From positions 1 through 46,991 of the forward strand of contig JAHFEJ010000016.1 in assembly GCA_023248535.1 (NCBI GenBank): a stretch of 46,991 bases of DNA, written 5' to 3'. Below, piece by piece: positions 24,785-33,022 of this stretch (positions are counted from its first letter, which is position 1; each line of letters starts with the position of its first letter). Below the pieces are notes generated by a model, which saw nothing but the letters and a program-made list of their open reading frames with translations, did no database searches and had not been told where the DNA came from. This DNA comes from Nitrospinales bacterium (lineage in GTDB: Bacteria; Nitrospinota_A; UBA7883; JACRGQ01). The position numbers and the translations under genes are program-made.

Positions 24785-27703
24785 ATGGGAACCGGCGCAT
24801 TACAAGGCCTTATCGATATACCCCGGCTGCAGGCCCTGATGGACTCGTTTTACCGGGCGTCATCCATTCCGGTGGGGATTCTGGATACGGAAGGCAACAT
24901 TCTTGTCGCCACCGGCTGGCAGGACATCTGCACCAAATATCACCGCATTCATCCCGATACCTCCGCCAAATGCAGAGTGAGCGACGATTACATCAAGGCG
25001 AACCTGCGGGTGGGGGAATATATCGAGTACAAATGCCAGAACAACATGTGGGATCTCGCCACCCCCATCGTTATCAAGGGGCGTCATGTCGCGACACTGT
25101 TCCTCGGCCAGTTCTTTTACGATGACGAAACGGTGGACGTGGAATTCTTCCGGCGGCAGGCGGGGAAGTACGGCTTCCCGGCGGAGGGCTATCTGGATGC
25201 ATTGGCAAAAGTGCCGGTTTTTTCACGCCAAAAGGTGAAAGACATCATGGGCTACTATACACAGTTCGTCCAGATGCTCATCGGCCTGGGCCTTGCGCGC
25301 CTTGAAGTTGAGAACGTTCAGGCGAACCTCCAAAAGCTGGCGGATGAACGCGCCAAAAAAGTATTGGAAGCGACCGCCACCCTGCGCGAGTCGGAGGAGA
25401 AGTACAGGCAGATATTCCATGGCAGCATGGCGATAAAGCTGCTTATCGATCCGGAAACCGGGCAACTGGCGGACGCGAACGAGGCCGCCTGCCGCTTCTA
25501 CGGCTATACCAAGGATGAGCTGCTTTCCCAAAAAATATATGACATCAACACTCTTACGCCGGCGGAAATAAACGCGGAGATGGAGGCGGCGAAAACCCAA
25601 AAGCGCAATCACTTTAATTTCCGCCATCGCCTCGCGTCTGGCGAGGTGCGGGATGTGGAAGTGTATTCAAGCCCGGTCCAGGCCGGAGGGAAATTCCTCC
25701 ATTCAATCATCCATGATGTCACCGAGCGCAGAAAATCGGAACGGCTTCTCAGGTGCCGCGCCGAGCTGTCGGCCCTGTTTGCCACGGCTTCAATGGATGA
25801 CCTCATCCAATCCGGCCTCGATGCGGCCGAACACCTCACTTCAAGCTGCATTGCATATTTCCATTTTGTGGACGATGACCAGGAGAACCTTACCCTGCAG
25901 ACGTGGTCCACCAATACCCTTAAAAACATGTGCAAGGCCGAAGGGAAGGGTCAGCACTATCCCATTTCCAAGGCCGGGGTATGGGTGGACTGCTTCCATC
26001 AAAAAAAGCCGGTGATCCACAACGATTATGCCGCGTTGCCCCACAGGAAAGGGTTGCCGGAGGGGCATGCGCCGGTTATCCGGGAGCTTGGCATACCGGT
26101 TATGCAGGGGAACAAGGTGATGGCGATCATGGGGATGGGAAACAAGGAAACAGATTACACCCAGGATGATGTGGAGGTCACGCAGGAAGCGGCTTCCATC
26201 CTTTTCGATTTGATAGAACGGAAACGCGCCGAAGAAGCGTTGCGGTTGCGGGAAAAACTGCTCAAGGAGGGGCAAGCCATCTCCCACGTGGGAAATTGGG
26301 ATTGGGATATTGCCACCGGCGTCAATACGTGGTCGGACGAACAGTGCCGCATCTTTGGATACGAGCCGGGCACAATAAATCCCGACCACGATCTGTTCAT
26401 TAATGCCCTTCACGGGGACGACAGGCCCGTGGTGCGGGCGGCTTTGGAAGATGCCTTAAGCGGGCGCGCGCCCTATAACATCGACTGCCGCATCGTCCTG
26501 AGGGATGGAACCGTCAAATACATTAACTGCAAAGGGGAAGTGGAGCGTGACGCGGCCGGTAAGCCAAAACGCATGGCCGGAACCGTGCAGGACGTGACCG
26601 AAAGAATACTTATGGAAAATGGTCTGCGGGAAGCCAAAAAGGCCGCCGAGGAAGCGACGCTGGTTAAAGACAAGTTCGTGTCATTGGTGGCGCACGACCT
26701 GAAAAGCCCTCTCACATCGATGACGGGGTTCTTGAAACTGGTGCGGGATGACGAGGCCAAACCTCTGGATGAAGGGGCAAAAGCGATTTTGGACAGGGCT
26801 ATCGACTCCAGCCGGCAGTTGGCGCGCCTCATCGACGACCTGTTAAACATAAACCGGTTGAAGGCCGGCCAGCTGAAACTGGACAAGCAGTTTTTCGACG
26901 CGAAATACCTGGGGGCGAAGATGTGTGTTGATTTTGCCTATCCGGCCGAGAACAAGGGGATTCGGTTGATCAACCGCATTCCCGATAACAGCCGTATTTA
27001 CGGGGACAAAACGTTGTTGGGCGAGGCGCTGCAGAACCTCGTCACCAATGCCATTAAATTCTGCCGGAAAGGGGACACCATCACCGTTTCGCTTTCGGAA
27101 ACGGGCAAAACGGCCATTCAGGTGAAAGACACCGGGCCGGGGATGAAGCCCGAAATGCTGGACCGGCTTTTCAAATATGAGACGAAAACGTCGACGGTGG
27201 GAACCGCCGGGGAAACGGGAAGCGGGTTTGGCCTTCCGCTGGCGAAAGACATCATGCTGTTGCATGGCGGCGATCTGGAAGCCGCATCCGAGTTGGACAA
27301 GGGGAGCGTCTTTACGCTTAAAGTCCCCTATGTCCGGCCCCGCATCCTTATCGTGGATGACGATCCGGCATTCAGGTATCTGCTGGTGCAGATTTTGCTA
27401 AAGGCCGACGCCGACATCACGGAAGCGGAGGACGGCGTGGCGGCGGCGGATATGACGGCTGAAGGAGAAGAGTTGCCCCATTTGATTATCCTGGACATCG
27501 AAATGCCGAGGATGACCGGCCTCGAACTGCTTTCCCATTTGCAAAAACGGCACGAAACCCAATCCATCCCCGTGATTGTCATTTCGGGACAGCATGGGAT
27601 GGAGATACGGGACACCGTGTACAATCTCGGGGGGAAGGATTTTTTAACGAAGCAGCTGGATATCGATGATTTTATTCCCCGCGTACGGCGGTTTATAGGC
27701 TGA
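24785..27703 (+). CDS. hybrid histidine kinase with PocR, PAS, GAF, PAS and receiver domains
   Basis: A 972-residue cytoplasmic hybrid kinase with no membrane segment. The domain order is a PocR ligand-binding domain (about 7-165, with Cys49, Cys63 and Cys84), a short coiled coil, PAS (200-315), GAF (325-478), PAS (485-608), HisKA with VAHDLKSPL (phospho-His637), an ATPase domain with NLVTNAIKF and DTGPGM, and a C-terminal receiver (852-970) with acidic residues 858-860, phospho-acceptor Asp904 and Lys956. PocR domains bind small ligands such as hydrocarbon or C1 derivatives in studied cases; the ligand here is unknown. ATG 24785 has an AAGGAG 9 nt upstream and begins exactly at the PocR domain; in-frame starts at 24746 and 24749 are less supported. 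Confidence 0.9.
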   Translation: MGTGALQGLIDIPRLQALMDSFYRASSIPVGILDTEGNILVATGWQDICTKYHRIHPDTSAKCRVSDDYIKANLRVGEYIEYKCQNNMWDLATPIVIKGRHVATLFLGQFFYDDETVDVEFFRRQAGKYGFPAEGYLDALAKVPVFSRQKVKDIMGYYTQFVQMLIGLGLARLEVENVQANLQKLADERAKKVLEATATLRESEEKYRQIFHGSMAIKLLIDPETGQLADANEAACRFYGYTKDELLSQKIYDINTLTPAEINAEMEAAKTQKRNHFNFRHRLASGEVRDVEVYSSPVQAGGKFLHSIIHDVTERRKSERLLRCRAELSALFATASMDDLIQSGLDAAEHLTSSCIAYFHFVDDDQENLTLQTWSTNTLKNMCKAEGKGQHYPISKAGVWVDCFHQKKPVIHNDYAALPHRKGLPEGHAPVIRELGIPVMQGNKVMAIMGMGNKETDYTQDDVEVTQEAASILFDLIERKRAEEALRLREKLLKEGQAISHVGNWDWDIATGVNTWSDEQCRIFGYEPGTINPDHDLFINALHGDDRPVVRAALEDALSGRAPYNIDCRIVLRDGTVKYINCKGEVERDAAGKPKRMAGTVQDVTERILMENGLREAKKAAEEATLVKDKFVSLVAHDLKSPLTSMTGFLKLVRDDEAKPLDEGAKAILDRAIDSSRQLARLIDDLLNINRLKAGQLKLDKQFFDAKYLGAKMCVDFAYPAENKGIRLINRIPDNSRIYGDKTLLGEALQNLVTNAIKFCRKGDTITVSLSETGKTAIQVKDTGPGMKPEMLDRLFKYETKTSTVGTAGETGSGFGLPLAKDIMLLHGGDLEAASELDKGSVFTLKVPYVRPRILIVDDDPAFRYLLVQILLKADADITEAEDGVAAADMTAEGEELPHLIILDIEMPRMTGLELLSHLQKRHETQSIPVIVISGQHGMEIRDTVYNLGGKDFLTKQLDIDDFIPRVRRFIG

Positions 27704-27826
27704 GTGGCGCATCAATTGCCATTCAACCGCAAAAGATGGCCGGTAGAGCTTCTGTTTGAATTAATATTGCCGGGTACCGCTCAATGGCCGTGGTGCCGCG
27801 TTGCGTGAAAATGACAGGTAATTTCT

Positions 27827-27854
27827 TGCTTTTGGCCCGCCTCCTCTTTATACT
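27827..27854 (+). promoter_or_regulatory. promoter of the tRNA-Glu gene
   Basis: TTGCTT (27827-27832), a 16-bp spacer and TATACT (27849-27854; five of six consensus) lie 17 bases before the tRNA. A start near 27861 would give a short leader removed by RNase P. Confidence 0.55.
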
Positions 27855-27871
27855 CTTGATTCTCACTGGAT

Positions 27872-27947
27872 GGCCCCATCGTCTAGTGGCCTAGGACATC
27901 GCCCTCTCACGGCGCAAACACGGGTTCGACTCCCGTTGGGGCTACCA
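27872..27947 (+). tRNA. tRNA-Glu(CUC)
   Basis: A 76-nt cloverleaf: acceptor strands GGCCCCA and TGGGGCT (G1 pairs by wobble with U72), D-stem GTC/GAC, anticodon loop CTCTCAC with anticodon CTC at 27906-27908, T-loop TTCGACT on a perfect 5-bp stem, discriminator A and an encoded CCA at 27945-27947. The outermost pair of the anticodon stem is mismatched (T-C). It reads GAG codons. Its last 16 bases are copied again at 28127-28142 as part of a longer direct repeat. Confidence 0.95.
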
Positions 27948-28013
27948 ATTAAAGCCAAATCCTTTGTTCCACCCAATAAAACCTTTTCGGCCTATTTTGG
28001 CGCAAGGGAGCCG
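27932..28013. repeat. direct repeat, copy 1 (tRNA-Glu 3' end plus tail)
   Basis: Eighty-two bases identical to 28127-28208. The copy begins inside the T-stem of tRNA-Glu, includes its CCA end and continues 66 bases downstream. It is followed by a section absent from copy 2 that contains a 10-bp-stem palindrome (28048-28069, around CCCGCCATGGATGGCGGG), and then by a 36-base unit at 28092-28127. Confidence 0.95.
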
Positions 28014-28047
28014 AAGCGAGTGAGCGGCACGACTGATGAAGGAGTGC

Positions 28048-28069
28048 ATCCCGCCATGGATGGCGGGAT
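28048..28069. repeat. palindrome in the tRNA tail
   Basis: A 10-bp perfect stem (28048-28057 with 28060-28069) separated by only two bases, so mainly a DNA palindrome. It lies in the part of repeat copy 1 that is missing from copy 2. Confidence 0.6.
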
Positions 28070-28126
28070 AGCGAACGAGCCGGGCCGCGCAAGCCGGAGC
28101 GTGACGCGACGGCGCGTGAGGCCGAC

Positions 28127-28208
28127 CCCGTTGGGGCTACCAATTAAAGCCAAATCCTTTGTTCCACCCAATAAAACCTTTTCGGCCTATTTTGGCGCAA
28201 GGGAGCCG
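28127..28208. repeat. direct repeat, copy 2, with a 16-base tRNA-Glu 3'-end fragment
   Basis: Identical over 82 bases to 27932-28013, offset 195 bases. Its first 16 bases reproduce the tRNA-Glu 3' end with CCA, but no other tRNA part is present, so it is not a functional gene. It is followed directly by a second copy (28204-28239) of the 36-base unit at 28092-28127, with one difference (T for C at 28222). Confidence 0.95.
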
Positions 28209-28246
28209 GAGCGTGACGCGATGGCGCGTGAGGCCGACCAAACGTG

Positions 28247-30178
28247 CTATGGGTTATTTTTCAAATGGTTTATCGTTCCCCCTGCAAGCAGATGCTCACG
28301 CTCCCGCTGGCTCACCTCCAGCTTGGTGATGATCGTGCGGTTATTCACCTGCACGGGGATCTCGATGTCGCCCCTCTTGATGAGTTCCCGAATGCCCGGC
28401 ACCTGAAGCACATCCCCTTCTTTTAGTGTTTCGTAATCTGCCAGGCCGATGAATTCAAGCGGCAGCACGCCAAAGTTGCACAGATTTGCCTTGTGGATGC
28501 GGGCAAAGCTCTTGGCCAGTTTTATCCGGATGCCGAGAAAGCGGGGGGCGAGGGCGGCGTGCTCCCTGCTGGACCCCTGCCCGTAATTATCGCCGCCTAC
28601 AACGGCCAGCGCCCCTTTCCCCTTGCAACGCAGATGAAAGCCGGGCGATATCTTATAGAAAACGAAATGGCTGATAGCCTCTATGTTGGAGCGCAAAGGC
28701 AGCACTTCGTTCCCGGCGGGCATGATACCGTCAGTCGAGATGTTGTCGCCCACCTTCAGTATTACCTCCGTTTTCAGGGAATCGGGGAGTTCGTCAAGAT
28801 GTGGGAACGGCTTGATGTTCGGTCCGCGGATGATCTCCACCGCCGTCCCTTGGGGTGCGGGCCGGTAAATGGATTTTTCATCGATAAGATACTGTTTCGG
28901 ATCCTCGATGCGCACATAGGGCATTTCGGCGGCGAGGTCGCGGGGATCGGTGATGATCCCTTTCAATGCGGCGGCCGCAGCCGTTTCGGGGGAGCAGAGG
29001 TAGACCATGTCGTCCACCGTGCCGGACCTGCCCGGAAAGTTGCGCGGGAAGGTCCTCAGGCTGACCTGCCCGGTTCCCGGCGCCTGCCCAATGCCGATGC
29101 AACCCAAACACCCCGGCTCCTTTATCATCGCGCCCGATTGCAACAGCGGCAAGCCGCCGCCGTTCTTGAACACGTTCTCCACCACCTGCCTGCTGCCGGG
29201 ATTGATGTGCATCGATACGCCCTGGTGGATGTGCCTTCCTTTCAGTATCTCTGCCGTCACCATCAGGTCGCGGTAAGACGAATTGACGCTGCTTCCCACA
29301 ATGACCTGCTCAACCTTCTTGCCCGCCACTTCGCGCACCGTCACCACATTGCCGGGGGAAGAGGGGCAGGCTATGAGCGGCACCAACGTGGAAAGGTCGA
29401 TCTCATCGTATTCGTCGTATTCCGCGCCGTCGTCGGCCGAAAGGGGGGTAAAGGCATCCTCCCTCCCTTGCGCCCTGAGATATTCCAGGGTTCGTTCATC
29501 CGAAGGGAAGATGGAGCTGGTGGCGCCGGTCTCGGTTCCCATATTGCCGATGGTTTCGCGGTCGGTGGCCGATAGGGTGGCTACGCCCGGCCCGAAGTAT
29601 TCAATGATCTTCCCGGAACAACCGTCCACGTTGTATCGCCGCAGCATTTCGAGTATCACATCCTTCGCGCTCACCCATTCCGGCAGTTTCCCTTTAAGCC
29701 TGACGCCCAGCACTTTTGGGCAGGGGAAATAATACGGCCTTCCAGCCAGCGCCAGCGCCACGTCCAGTCCGCCCGCGCCGATGGCAAGCATGGAAAGCCC
29801 GGCGGCCCCCGGCGTATGGCTATCGGCGCCCAACATCGTTTTGCCCGGTACGCCGAAACGCTCCATGTGTACCTGGTGCGAAACGCCGTTGCCCGGCGCG
29901 CTGAACATGATGCCGTATTTGGCGCATGCGCTTTGGAGATATTTGTGGTCGTCGGCGTTCTTGTGATCGGTTTGTAAAAGGTTGTGGTCGACGTACTGCG
30001 CCGCCAGTTCGATTTTTACCCGATCGAATTCCATCGCTTCGAACTCCAGCATGGCCATGGTGCCAGTGGCATCCTGCAACAACGCGTGGTCTATGGATAT
30101 GGCTATTTCCTGTCCCGGAACAAGCCTTCCCGCCTTGAGGTGGGCTTCCAGAATTTTACGGGTCAGATTTTTTTTCAT
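28247..30178 (-). CDS. aconitate hydratase (fused, short form)
   Basis: A 643-residue aconitase that interconverts citrate and isocitrate in the TCA cycle. The 4Fe-4S ligands are Cys271 (LIACPSSPGN) and Cys357/Cys360 (KEPGCLGCIGIG). The substrate-site GADSHTPGAAG (117-127) and the C-terminal swivel domain with GDNISTDGIMPAG and DNYGQGSSREHAAL are complete. It is shorter than AcnA (about 890) and AcnB (about 865). It matches the compact fused aconitase class of about 640 residues known from several deep-branching bacteria. A homoaconitase or isopropylmalate-isomerase role is less likely because both domains are in one chain with aconitase-type motifs. A GGAGGT ribosome-binding site precedes the ATG. 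Confidence 0.93.
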   Translation of the reverse strand: MKKNLTRKILEAHLKAGRLVPGQEIAISIDHALLQDATGTMAMLEFEAMEFDRVKIELAAQYVDHNLLQTDHKNADDHKYLQSACAKYGIMFSAPGNGVSHQVHMERFGVPGKTMLGADSHTPGAAGLSMLAIGAGGLDVALALAGRPYYFPCPKVLGVRLKGKLPEWVSAKDVILEMLRRYNVDGCSGKIIEYFGPGVATLSATDRETIGNMGTETGATSSIFPSDERTLEYLRAQGREDAFTPLSADDGAEYDEYDEIDLSTLVPLIACPSSPGNVVTVREVAGKKVEQVIVGSSVNSSYRDLMVTAEILKGRHIHQGVSMHINPGSRQVVENVFKNGGGLPLLQSGAMIKEPGCLGCIGIGQAPGTGQVSLRTFPRNFPGRSGTVDDMVYLCSPETAAAAALKGIITDPRDLAAEMPYVRIEDPKQYLIDEKSIYRPAPQGTAVEIIRGPNIKPFPHLDELPDSLKTEVILKVGDNISTDGIMPAGNEVLPLRSNIEAISHFVFYKISPGFHLRCKGKGALAVVGGDNYGQGSSREHAALAPRFLGIRIKLAKSFARIHKANLCNFGVLPLEFIGLADYETLKEGDVLQVPGIRELIKRGDIEIPVQVNNRTIITKLEVSQREREHLLAGGTINHLKNNP

Positions 30179-30347
30179 CGGCGTACCTCCAGAAACAAAG
30201 GTGATGGCGAAGGTGTGCGGGTTCCTCGCGGATGTTTCCCTTGATTTATTCTATAGCAGTTCTGGATGGGTGGCGTGTATATATGGCGGCGCTAAAGGAC
30301 GGGTGAAAGTGGAGAACGTACGCCATCAAGTTGTGTAGAAAATAAAA

Positions 30348-30377
30348 TTGACAATTTACGGGGCGGATTATTATAAT
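30348..30377 (+). promoter_or_regulatory. consensus sigma-70 promoter of the receiver-ATPase gene
   Basis: A perfect TTGACA (30348-30353), an 18-bp spacer and a perfect TATAAT (30372-30377). It is the best promoter in the window. It lies in the 311-base divergent region between aconitase and the receiver-ATPase gene. Transcription would start near 30384, leaving a leader of about 105 nt. No promoter for aconitase was recognised in the same region. Confidence 0.75.
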
Positions 30378-30388
30378 ATGGGACAAAT

Positions 30389-30420
30389 AAGACTAAAATA
30401 GTACTATTAACGGTAGTCTT
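30389..30420. repeat. nested palindromes just after the transcription start
   Basis: An outer 7-bp inverted repeat, AAGACTA (30389-30395) with TAGTCTT (30414-30420), encloses a perfect 12-bp palindrome AATAGTACTATT (30397-30408). It begins about 5 bases after the predicted start of transcription, where a repressor would block elongation or an RNA hairpin would cap the leader. Confidence 0.55.
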
Positions 30421-30489
30421 GGGTGTTTGACAAAAAGGGGGAGGCGCGATTCGTCCGGATTTTTGCATCAGGACGATAGTGAGTGATGA

Positions 30490-31368
30490 ATGATTTTGAT
30501 CGTTGACGATTCAAGCGTGGCCCGCACCATGCTACGGGAATTTTTGGAACCGGCCGGCTACCGGATGGAAATGGCCGAAAATGGCAGGCGGGCATGGGAG
30601 TTGCTCAACCGCTCGCCTGAAAAGTATGTTGCCGTTCTTTTAGACCGCGTCATGCCTGAAATGGACGGTATGGAAGTGCTGCGGAAAATGAAAAGCCACG
30701 GCAGCCTGAAAGTTCTTCCGGTGATAATGCAAACGGCCCGCCGCAAAGACCATGAAATCAAGGAAGGCATCCAGGCCGGCGCGTACTACTACCTTACGAA
30801 GCCGTATTCCAAGGATGCGGTGAAGCTGATAACGGCGGCGGCGGTTAACGATTTCATGCGGTACAAGTCGATGCTGGACGAGCCGCTGGACGGATGGGCC
30901 GATATTCCGCGGGCGGCTGAAAACCTTTACCATTTCCGTACGCTGGAGGAAGCGCAGATAATATCAAACGTCTTGTCGCGGGAATGCCCTTCGTCGGAGA
31001 AGGTGGCCGCCGGCCTTTGGGAACTTGCCATAAATGCGGTCGAACACGGCAATCTGGGCATAACCTACGCCGAGAAATCCATGTTGCTGGAACAGGGGAG
31101 GTGGGAGGAGGAAATCCGCCGCCGCTACACCCTGCCACGGTACGCTGCGCGGAAAGCCACCATTAAAATAGAAAAAAGCGGCGGCGAAATCCGTTTCCGC
31201 GTGAAAGACGAAGGGGAAGGTTTTGATTGGGTCCCATACCTCGACATAAGTCCTGAGCGGGTGTTTGACGCCCACGGGCGCGGGATAGCCATGTCCCGCC
31301 ACAAAAGCTTCCACCGGCTGGAATATCTGGGCAAGGGGAACGAAGTGGTGGCAACGGTCCAACTGTAG
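30490..31368 (+). CDS. response regulator with RsbW-like ATPase output domain
   Basis: A 292-residue protein. Residues 1-118 are a complete receiver domain (Asp6/Asp7, phospho-acceptor Asp52, Thr82, Lys104 in the LTKPY segment). Residues about 150-290 are a HATPase_c_2 domain of the anti-sigma-factor/RsbW type, with the N-box ELAINAVEHGN (Asn182) and DEGEGFDW. Such proteins can switch partners under phosphorylation, for example by phosphorylating an STAS-domain antagonist or sequestering a sigma factor. No STAS protein or sigma factor is in the window. The ribosome-binding site is weak. It stands alone downstream of the strong promoter at 30348-30377. Confidence 0.88.
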   Translation: MILIVDDSSVARTMLREFLEPAGYRMEMAENGRRAWELLNRSPEKYVAVLLDRVMPEMDGMEVLRKMKSHGSLKVLPVIMQTARRKDHEIKEGIQAGAYYYLTKPYSKDAVKLITAAAVNDFMRYKSMLDEPLDGWADIPRAAENLYHFRTLEEAQIISNVLSRECPSSEKVAAGLWELAINAVEHGNLGITYAEKSMLLEQGRWEEEIRRRYTLPRYAARKATIKIEKSGGEIRFRVKDEGEGFDWVPYLDISPERVFDAHGRGIAMSRHKSFHRLEYLGKGNEVVATVQL

Positions 31369-31602
31369 CTCCCCCATTCCCGGTACCGGATTTAATACAT
31401 CGTTCCCCTTTTGCTACACTCAATGGCCGCTCGTTATCGATTATGTTTCATGTGTGATATAACTTTAGGCAAATTTTAGAAGTTGACCCCAGTTAAATCC
31501 GCCTTTCAGCGCTGTTCGCGTTCCGTTATTTTCCCCAGTCAAGGAAGGGTGGGAAAGTCCGCCGGGTATCGTCAGATTGTTGCCGTGTAAAAGGAGTGTT
31601 GA

Positions 31603-32967
31603 GTGATTAAGACCATCGCTCTCGTTGAAACCAAATCGGTTAAAACCCATGTGTTCAGCAGGGTGTATTTGCCGCGGCTGGGCTTGCCATTATTGAGCGG
31701 CCTTATGAGAAGCCGGGGATATGAAGTGGAAACCTTTTTTCAGGAGAAGGCGCCGGTTGACATCGATTACCTATGCAAGTTCGATCTTATCGGGATCAGT
31801 TCGCTTACCTCCACCGTTAACGAAGCGTACCGTCTGGGCAGCCTGCTGAAAGGGCGGGGGAAGCTGGTTGTCATGGGTGGCCCGCATGTGAGCGCGATGG
31901 CGGAAGAGGCCTTGCGGCACTGCGATTATGTAGTGCGCGGCGAAGGCGAGGCGACGTTTGCGGAATTGGTATCGGAGATGAACAACGGCGGCGGCGTTTC
32001 GGACGTGCCGGGCATTTCGTGCCTGCGCGGCGGCGTACTGGCGCAGAATCCTTCCGCTGTCACCAAGGTGAACATGGAGGAGATGCCGCAGGCCGATTTT
32101 TCGTCGTGCAAGGGGTTCAAGGGGCCGGAGGAGTATCCGGCACAGCTGATGTTCTCGCGCGGGTGCCCGTTCAATTGCAGTTTTTGCAGCGTTACCACCA
32201 CCTTCGGGCGGAAGTACCGGTATAAAACCAAAGAACAGTTAATGGCCGAAATGGCCCCCATGCTGGGCCGCAGCATCAATTTCATCGACGACAACTTCGC
32301 CGCGAATCCGCGCCGGACGAAAGACCTGCTGAAAACCATGATCGCCGAAAACAAGGTGCCGCGGCGTTATTCGTGCCAACTGAGGATAGACGCGGCGCGG
32401 GACGAAGAGCTGCTCGGCCTTTTGCGGAGAACCAATTGCCGCATCGCCTACGTCGGAATGGAATCGATCAACCCCGAAACCCTGAAGGCGTATGACAAGG
32501 GACAGACGGTGGAAGAGATAGTTGCGTCCATCAAGAATTTCAAGCGGCATAATATCGGCATCCACGGCATGTTCGTGCTGGGGGGCGATTATGACACGCC
32601 CCAAACCATCAAGGATACCACCGCCTTCGCCATCGAGACGGGGCTGGATACCATCCAGCTGTTTGCCCTTACGCCGTTTCCCGGCACGGCCGTTCACGGC
32701 CAGATGGCCGCCGAGAAGCGGATCCTGCATGAAAACTGGGATAAGTACGACGGATTGCATTGCGTGATCCGGCCCATGCGGATGACCGCGTATGAGCTGC
32801 AACACGGCATCATCGAGGGGATGCGGCGGTTTTATTCCCTTCCCCGCGTGTTTAACATCAATTTGAAAAAGCGCTGGCGGCTCAAATACCGGATCGGCGG
32901 GCGTTATCTCGTGAACCGCTGGAATAGCGAAAACGCCGCTTACTTCGATTATCTGAAAACGGTGTAG
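31603..32967 (+). CDS. B12-binding-domain radical SAM protein
   Basis: A 454-residue protein. A cobalamin-binding Rossmann-like domain (about 1-125; RLGLPLLSGLMRSRGYEV, VMGGPHVSAMAEEAL, VVRGEGEATF) precedes a radical SAM barrel with Cys188, Cys192 and Cys195 (SRGCPFNCSFC). The C-terminal 60 residues are basic. This is the same broad class as the gene at 4288-5865 but clearly a different subfamily. GTG 31603 is chosen because AAGGAG lies about 8 nt upstream. The preceding 234 bases (31369-31602) hold no gene or recognisable RNA. The substrate cannot be inferred. Confidence 0.87.
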   Translation: MIKTIALVETKSVKTHVFSRVYLPRLGLPLLSGLMRSRGYEVETFFQEKAPVDIDYLCKFDLIGISSLTSTVNEAYRLGSLLKGRGKLVVMGGPHVSAMAEEALRHCDYVVRGEGEATFAELVSEMNNGGGVSDVPGISCLRGGVLAQNPSAVTKVNMEEMPQADFSSCKGFKGPEEYPAQLMFSRGCPFNCSFCSVTTTFGRKYRYKTKEQLMAEMAPMLGRSINFIDDNFAANPRRTKDLLKTMIAENKVPRRYSCQLRIDAARDEELLGLLRRTNCRIAYVGMESINPETLKAYDKGQTVEEIVASIKNFKRHNIGIHGMFVLGGDYDTPQTIKDTTAFAIETGLDTIQLFALTPFPGTAVHGQMAAEKRILHENWDKYDGLHCVIRPMRMTAYELQHGIIEGMRRFYSLPRVFNINLKKRWRLKYRIGGRYLVNRWNSENAAYFDYLKTV

Positions 32968-33022
32968 CCGGATGCCTCATTTCCCCTCCGGCAAGGGAGT
33001 GGAACGCTTTATGGGGAGTCCA

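Noticed and set aside
27870-28406. A 178-codon open frame across the tRNA-Glu gene and its repeats
   Set aside because: It begins inside the tRNA promoter-proximal region, reads through the tRNA and translates the direct repeats twice; this is the well-known artefact of frames over tRNA genes.
31540-31585. GGGAAAGTCCG segment resembling part of RNase P RNA or a riboswitch
   Set aside because: Only about ten bases match; none of the surrounding conserved elements or pairing is present.
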